64,000 nucleotides of DNA from Kappaphycus alvarezii. Lineage: Eukaryota; Rhodophyta; Florideophyceae; Gigartinales; Solieriaceae. The stretch is taken from assembly GCA_002205965.3 (NCBI GenBank), contig NADL03000596.1, positions 1,860,001-1,924,000 on the forward strand, written 5' to 3'. The translations under genes were made by a program, and so were the position numbers. Below are positions 61,382-64,000 of the stretch, piece after piece. The notes beneath the pieces are model-generated. The model was not told where the DNA came from and searched no databases. It saw only the letters and a program-made list of their open reading frames with translations. The stretch's first letter is position 1. Each line of letters opens with the position of its first letter.

Positions 61382-64000
61382 TCAACTCCCTTTCCCTCTC
61401 GCCCCCATCGTCCCACCTCCCGCCCCGTGCAAAACCAGACTCCACTCCCTCGCTCTCCCGCCCCACCCTTTGCACACCTCTTCCACCGCCAGTCTCACTC
61501 CCTTTGCCTCCTTTTCCTCTACAACACCCGCCCCAATCTCCCGCTCTTCCCCGCCAAAGTACCCCATTAGCCTCCTCTTAATATATTCCCCCTGCTCTCC
61601 ATCCGATAACTTCCCCTCCGCCTCTTCAAACACCTCCACTATCATCGCTAAATTATTCACCCCAACGTCCACCACCCGCTTTATCCTCTCCCAAACCTTC
61701 CTCCTCAACTCCCCCATCCCTTCCCTCATCCCATCCACCGCCTTACCACCAAGCCGAATCCACAGTCCTCTTTCCCCGCCCTCCCATCTTCCCCTGCCCC
61801 CCTCCTCTAATCGTTTCAATTCCTGTATCAACCTCCCCTCCTCCATACCCCCAGCCCCCACTGGCACCTCCCACCATCCTCCCTTCCTTTTCCCCACTCT
61901 TTTCACCATCCTCGTTACCTCGCTCTCGCTCCCATCCTCACAAATCCTCACCCTGACTCCCATATACCCCTCCCCTATACCCCCCACCGTTACCCCAACC
62001 TCCTCCCCCACCATTCCCCATACCATCCTTCCCATTTCCTTGCTCCACTGCAAATCCTCTTTCATCCATTTTTCACCTACCCTCAACACAGCCCCGTGCC
62101 CTTCCGCAACCCTGCTTTCCAGTGCCCTCTTCAGCACCTTTTCCACGTCTTCTCTCTCCACTCCCCGAATCTCCCTCCCTGACCTCTTTCGACTCCCCTC
62201 TCGCTCGTTCCAAAACGTATGCCAAACTACTTTTTCCCCGCCCCCCGTCCCTCCCACATCCCGTCCAAACTCCTCTAAACATCCCGCCATACCAAAATGA
62301 ACCACGCCCCTCACCCTCTCCCCCCCAATCCACTCCATCCCCAACGACCCCGTGGTTATCACTATCCACGCTCCCCCTCTCCCTACCTTTCTTCGCACAT
62401 CTTCTCGCCATTTCATACCCATCCCTTCATCATATCGAATCACACCCTCTGCCTTCCCCACCGTCGAGCTACGAAGATAATTGAACACCTTCTCGCTTAC
62501 TCTACAGTCTCCCGTGTAAATCACCACGCTTCCTGTCCCTGCCTCTACTTGCGAGTCGCATTGTCGACGACGACGTTTCGTGCGCACAGATTCTCCCCAA
62601 CCTAAATCTGACCCTTCGCGCGAGGCCGCCACAGATTCACGCATTCCGGTACGCGTTGCACCAACGATTTGTGAAAAAGGGGGCATTGTAAGCAGCCGCA
62701 CAAGCTCGTATGCGCGGGAGTCGAAAGAGTCGGGAGCGGTGGACAGGGTGACACAGAGTTTATCCCACGCGATGTCGCGTTTGATGACATTGGTGGCTGG
62801 GATGTGCAGGCGACAGCAGATGTCTGAGATAGTGGTCGCGGTGCAAGTTGGGGAAAGAGCGAGCAAAGGGGTACATGGTGGGAACAGGCCCGGATCGGAG
62901 GATGAGGTGGAGCCGAGGAGCGCGTTGGGTATACGAAAGGCGGACATGTCAAAGGAAGGGCTTGATTCGGAGAGGCGATGCGCTTCGTCAACCACGAGGA
63001 GGGATACGAGGGGCGCAGTAGTGCAGCTGAAAAGCGCGCGGAACCACGGTATACAAAGCATGTCCGGTGTGATGTAGAGCACCTTGAGCTTGCCGAGGCG
63101 GATCTTGCGTTCCGTGGAGCGCACTATCTCGGCGGGTGTCTCGACGCGGAGACAAGCGCCAGGGAGACTCGACGGGAGGCGGCTCATTTGCTCGAACAGG
63201 TTTGCCACCGAGGGTGTTACGACTAACACAATACCGGGGCGAAGCGCGGCGAACCTTTGATAAATAGCGGCGTTGTCGGCAGCGGGAAGTACCGCAAGCG
63301 TCGAGTTGCTGCACTTGAGATGCTCGAAAACTTCTGATTGTCCGTCCCGGAAGGAGTGCAGGTCCAGTGTTCGCAGTAGCTCATCTTCATGCTCCCGCCC
63401 TCCGCGACTGGCGGCGCGTCCACGGTTGGCAACTCCCCCTGCAACTTTGTCAAGTAACCCTCCCCCATAACATCGATGTCCACCTCATCGGCCCAGCGAA
63501 AATAAGAGCACTGTCTGAATCTGACCCCCAGACCACACTTGTAGAACCGCCTGCCCTTGTTATCACCCTCCTTTTTACACACAAACAAGCGACACACGAC
63601 TCCATGCTCACTACACAACGGAACCGCCCCGCCCACATGACCATTGTCCTGCCCAAGGTCACTCTCACCCGATTTGGCGTCCCCAGCGATTCTCCGCCCT
63701 CGCCGTAATATGAAGTCAACGATCCGCCGCGGTCAAGATGTTTCTTTCCTACCACCGCGACGCGTTGCTTGGATCGGGAACTAGTACCGCTCGAAAATGT
63801 CGCTTGCGACCAAAGCCGGCCATGGCGTCTTTTGGACGGGCGATGCGCGACTTGCGAGGGCGTTTTTTCCGACGGTGTTGATCGAAATGAAGATCATCCA
63901 TGGTATTGGGTGGGTTGAGTGGTTCGGGTGAGGAATCTGGCGCCATGGGCTCATCGTCCGAAGAAGGGGAGATGTTGATAAAGGATGAGAGGGAGGCGGT
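61382..64000 (-). CDS. GRF zinc finger plus RecQ-like helicase domain, degenerate; N-terminus beyond window
   Basis: The frame stays open to the window edge upstream of MAPDSSPEPLNPPNT (63946). An N-terminal basic and acidic tail leads to a GRF zinc finger at ~63.62-63.49 kb (PLCSEHGVVCRL, NKGRRFYKC, CSYFRWADE), a ssDNA-binding type found in TOP3A, NEIL3 and APEX2. The RecQ core follows: SFRDGQSEVFEHL (Q motif), LAVLPAADNAAIYQRF where PTGGGKS should stand, LVVTPSVANLFEQM (Ia), LLVVDEAHRLSE (II, intact), LLALSPTCTATTISDI (III), SVVIYTGDCRVSEKVFNYL (IV), VITTGSLGMEWIGGERVRGV (V) and LEEFGRDVGGTGG in place of GRAGRDG (VI). A long Gly/Arg/Glu-rich C-terminus ends at 61382. One frame change at ~63395 has the missing-base sign; the most N-terminal join (~63740-63760) is unresolved. 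With no Walker A Lys or motif VI Arg, ATPase activity is unlikely. Confidence 0.75.

Noticed and set aside
61206-62300. 364-residue plus-strand frame rich in Ser, Pro, Thr and Leu
   Set aside because: Antisense to the RecQ-like gene, which has clear helicase motifs; low-complexity translation only.

Overview
The window is nuclear DNA of a eukaryote with compact genes. Rab2 has one spliceosomal intron and transportin-1 has at most one. A six-pass membrane protein with a plastid-type N-terminal extension (4.1-5.1 kb) suggests a plastid-bearing lineage. Sparse introns and chromodomain Ty3 elements beside piggyBac and Tc1 relics would suit a red alga, but this is inference and no marker gene settles it.

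Layout: 0-2.1 kb, broken piggyBac transposase. 4.1-8.4 kb, first gene island: the membrane protein (+) converging on transportin-1 (-). 9.2-10.7 kb, intergenic DNA full of GTACAGTAC-type palindromes. 11.1-17.4 kb, a complete but mutated chromodomain Ty3/gypsy element with ~99% identical LTRs. 17.4-25.5 kb, AT-rich DNA without recognisable genes. 26.2-28.9 kb, second island: Rab2 (+) and a NIPA-type transporter (-), each with a palindrome cluster upstream. 30-56.6 kb, a mobile-element graveyard: non-LTR retroelement 3' ends, an unrecognised multi-exon relic on the minus strand, a decayed Ty3 element, three Tc1/mariner relics, and an element encoding a DDE-like region plus a YqaJ-type nuclease. 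57.3-64 kb, third island, all on the minus strand: Tousled-like kinase, SWIM-RING protein, and a GRF-RecQ-like protein that runs off the window.

The host genes serve unrelated housekeeping jobs: nuclear import, ER-Golgi traffic, ion transport, chromatin replication, ubiquitin signalling, and DNA repair or its regulation. There is no operon logic. The most notable points are: (1) the RecQ-like protein keeps DEAH but has lost the Walker A and motif VI signatures; (2) conserved genes are broken by many frameshifts that all have the sign of one missing base, mostly at homopolymers, which points to assembly error more than to pseudogenes; (3) a dispersed TACTGTA/GTACAGTAC palindrome is strongly over-represented near genes; (4) the Ty3 LTR carries a perfect 28-bp inverted repeat; (5) the DDE plus YqaJ element.
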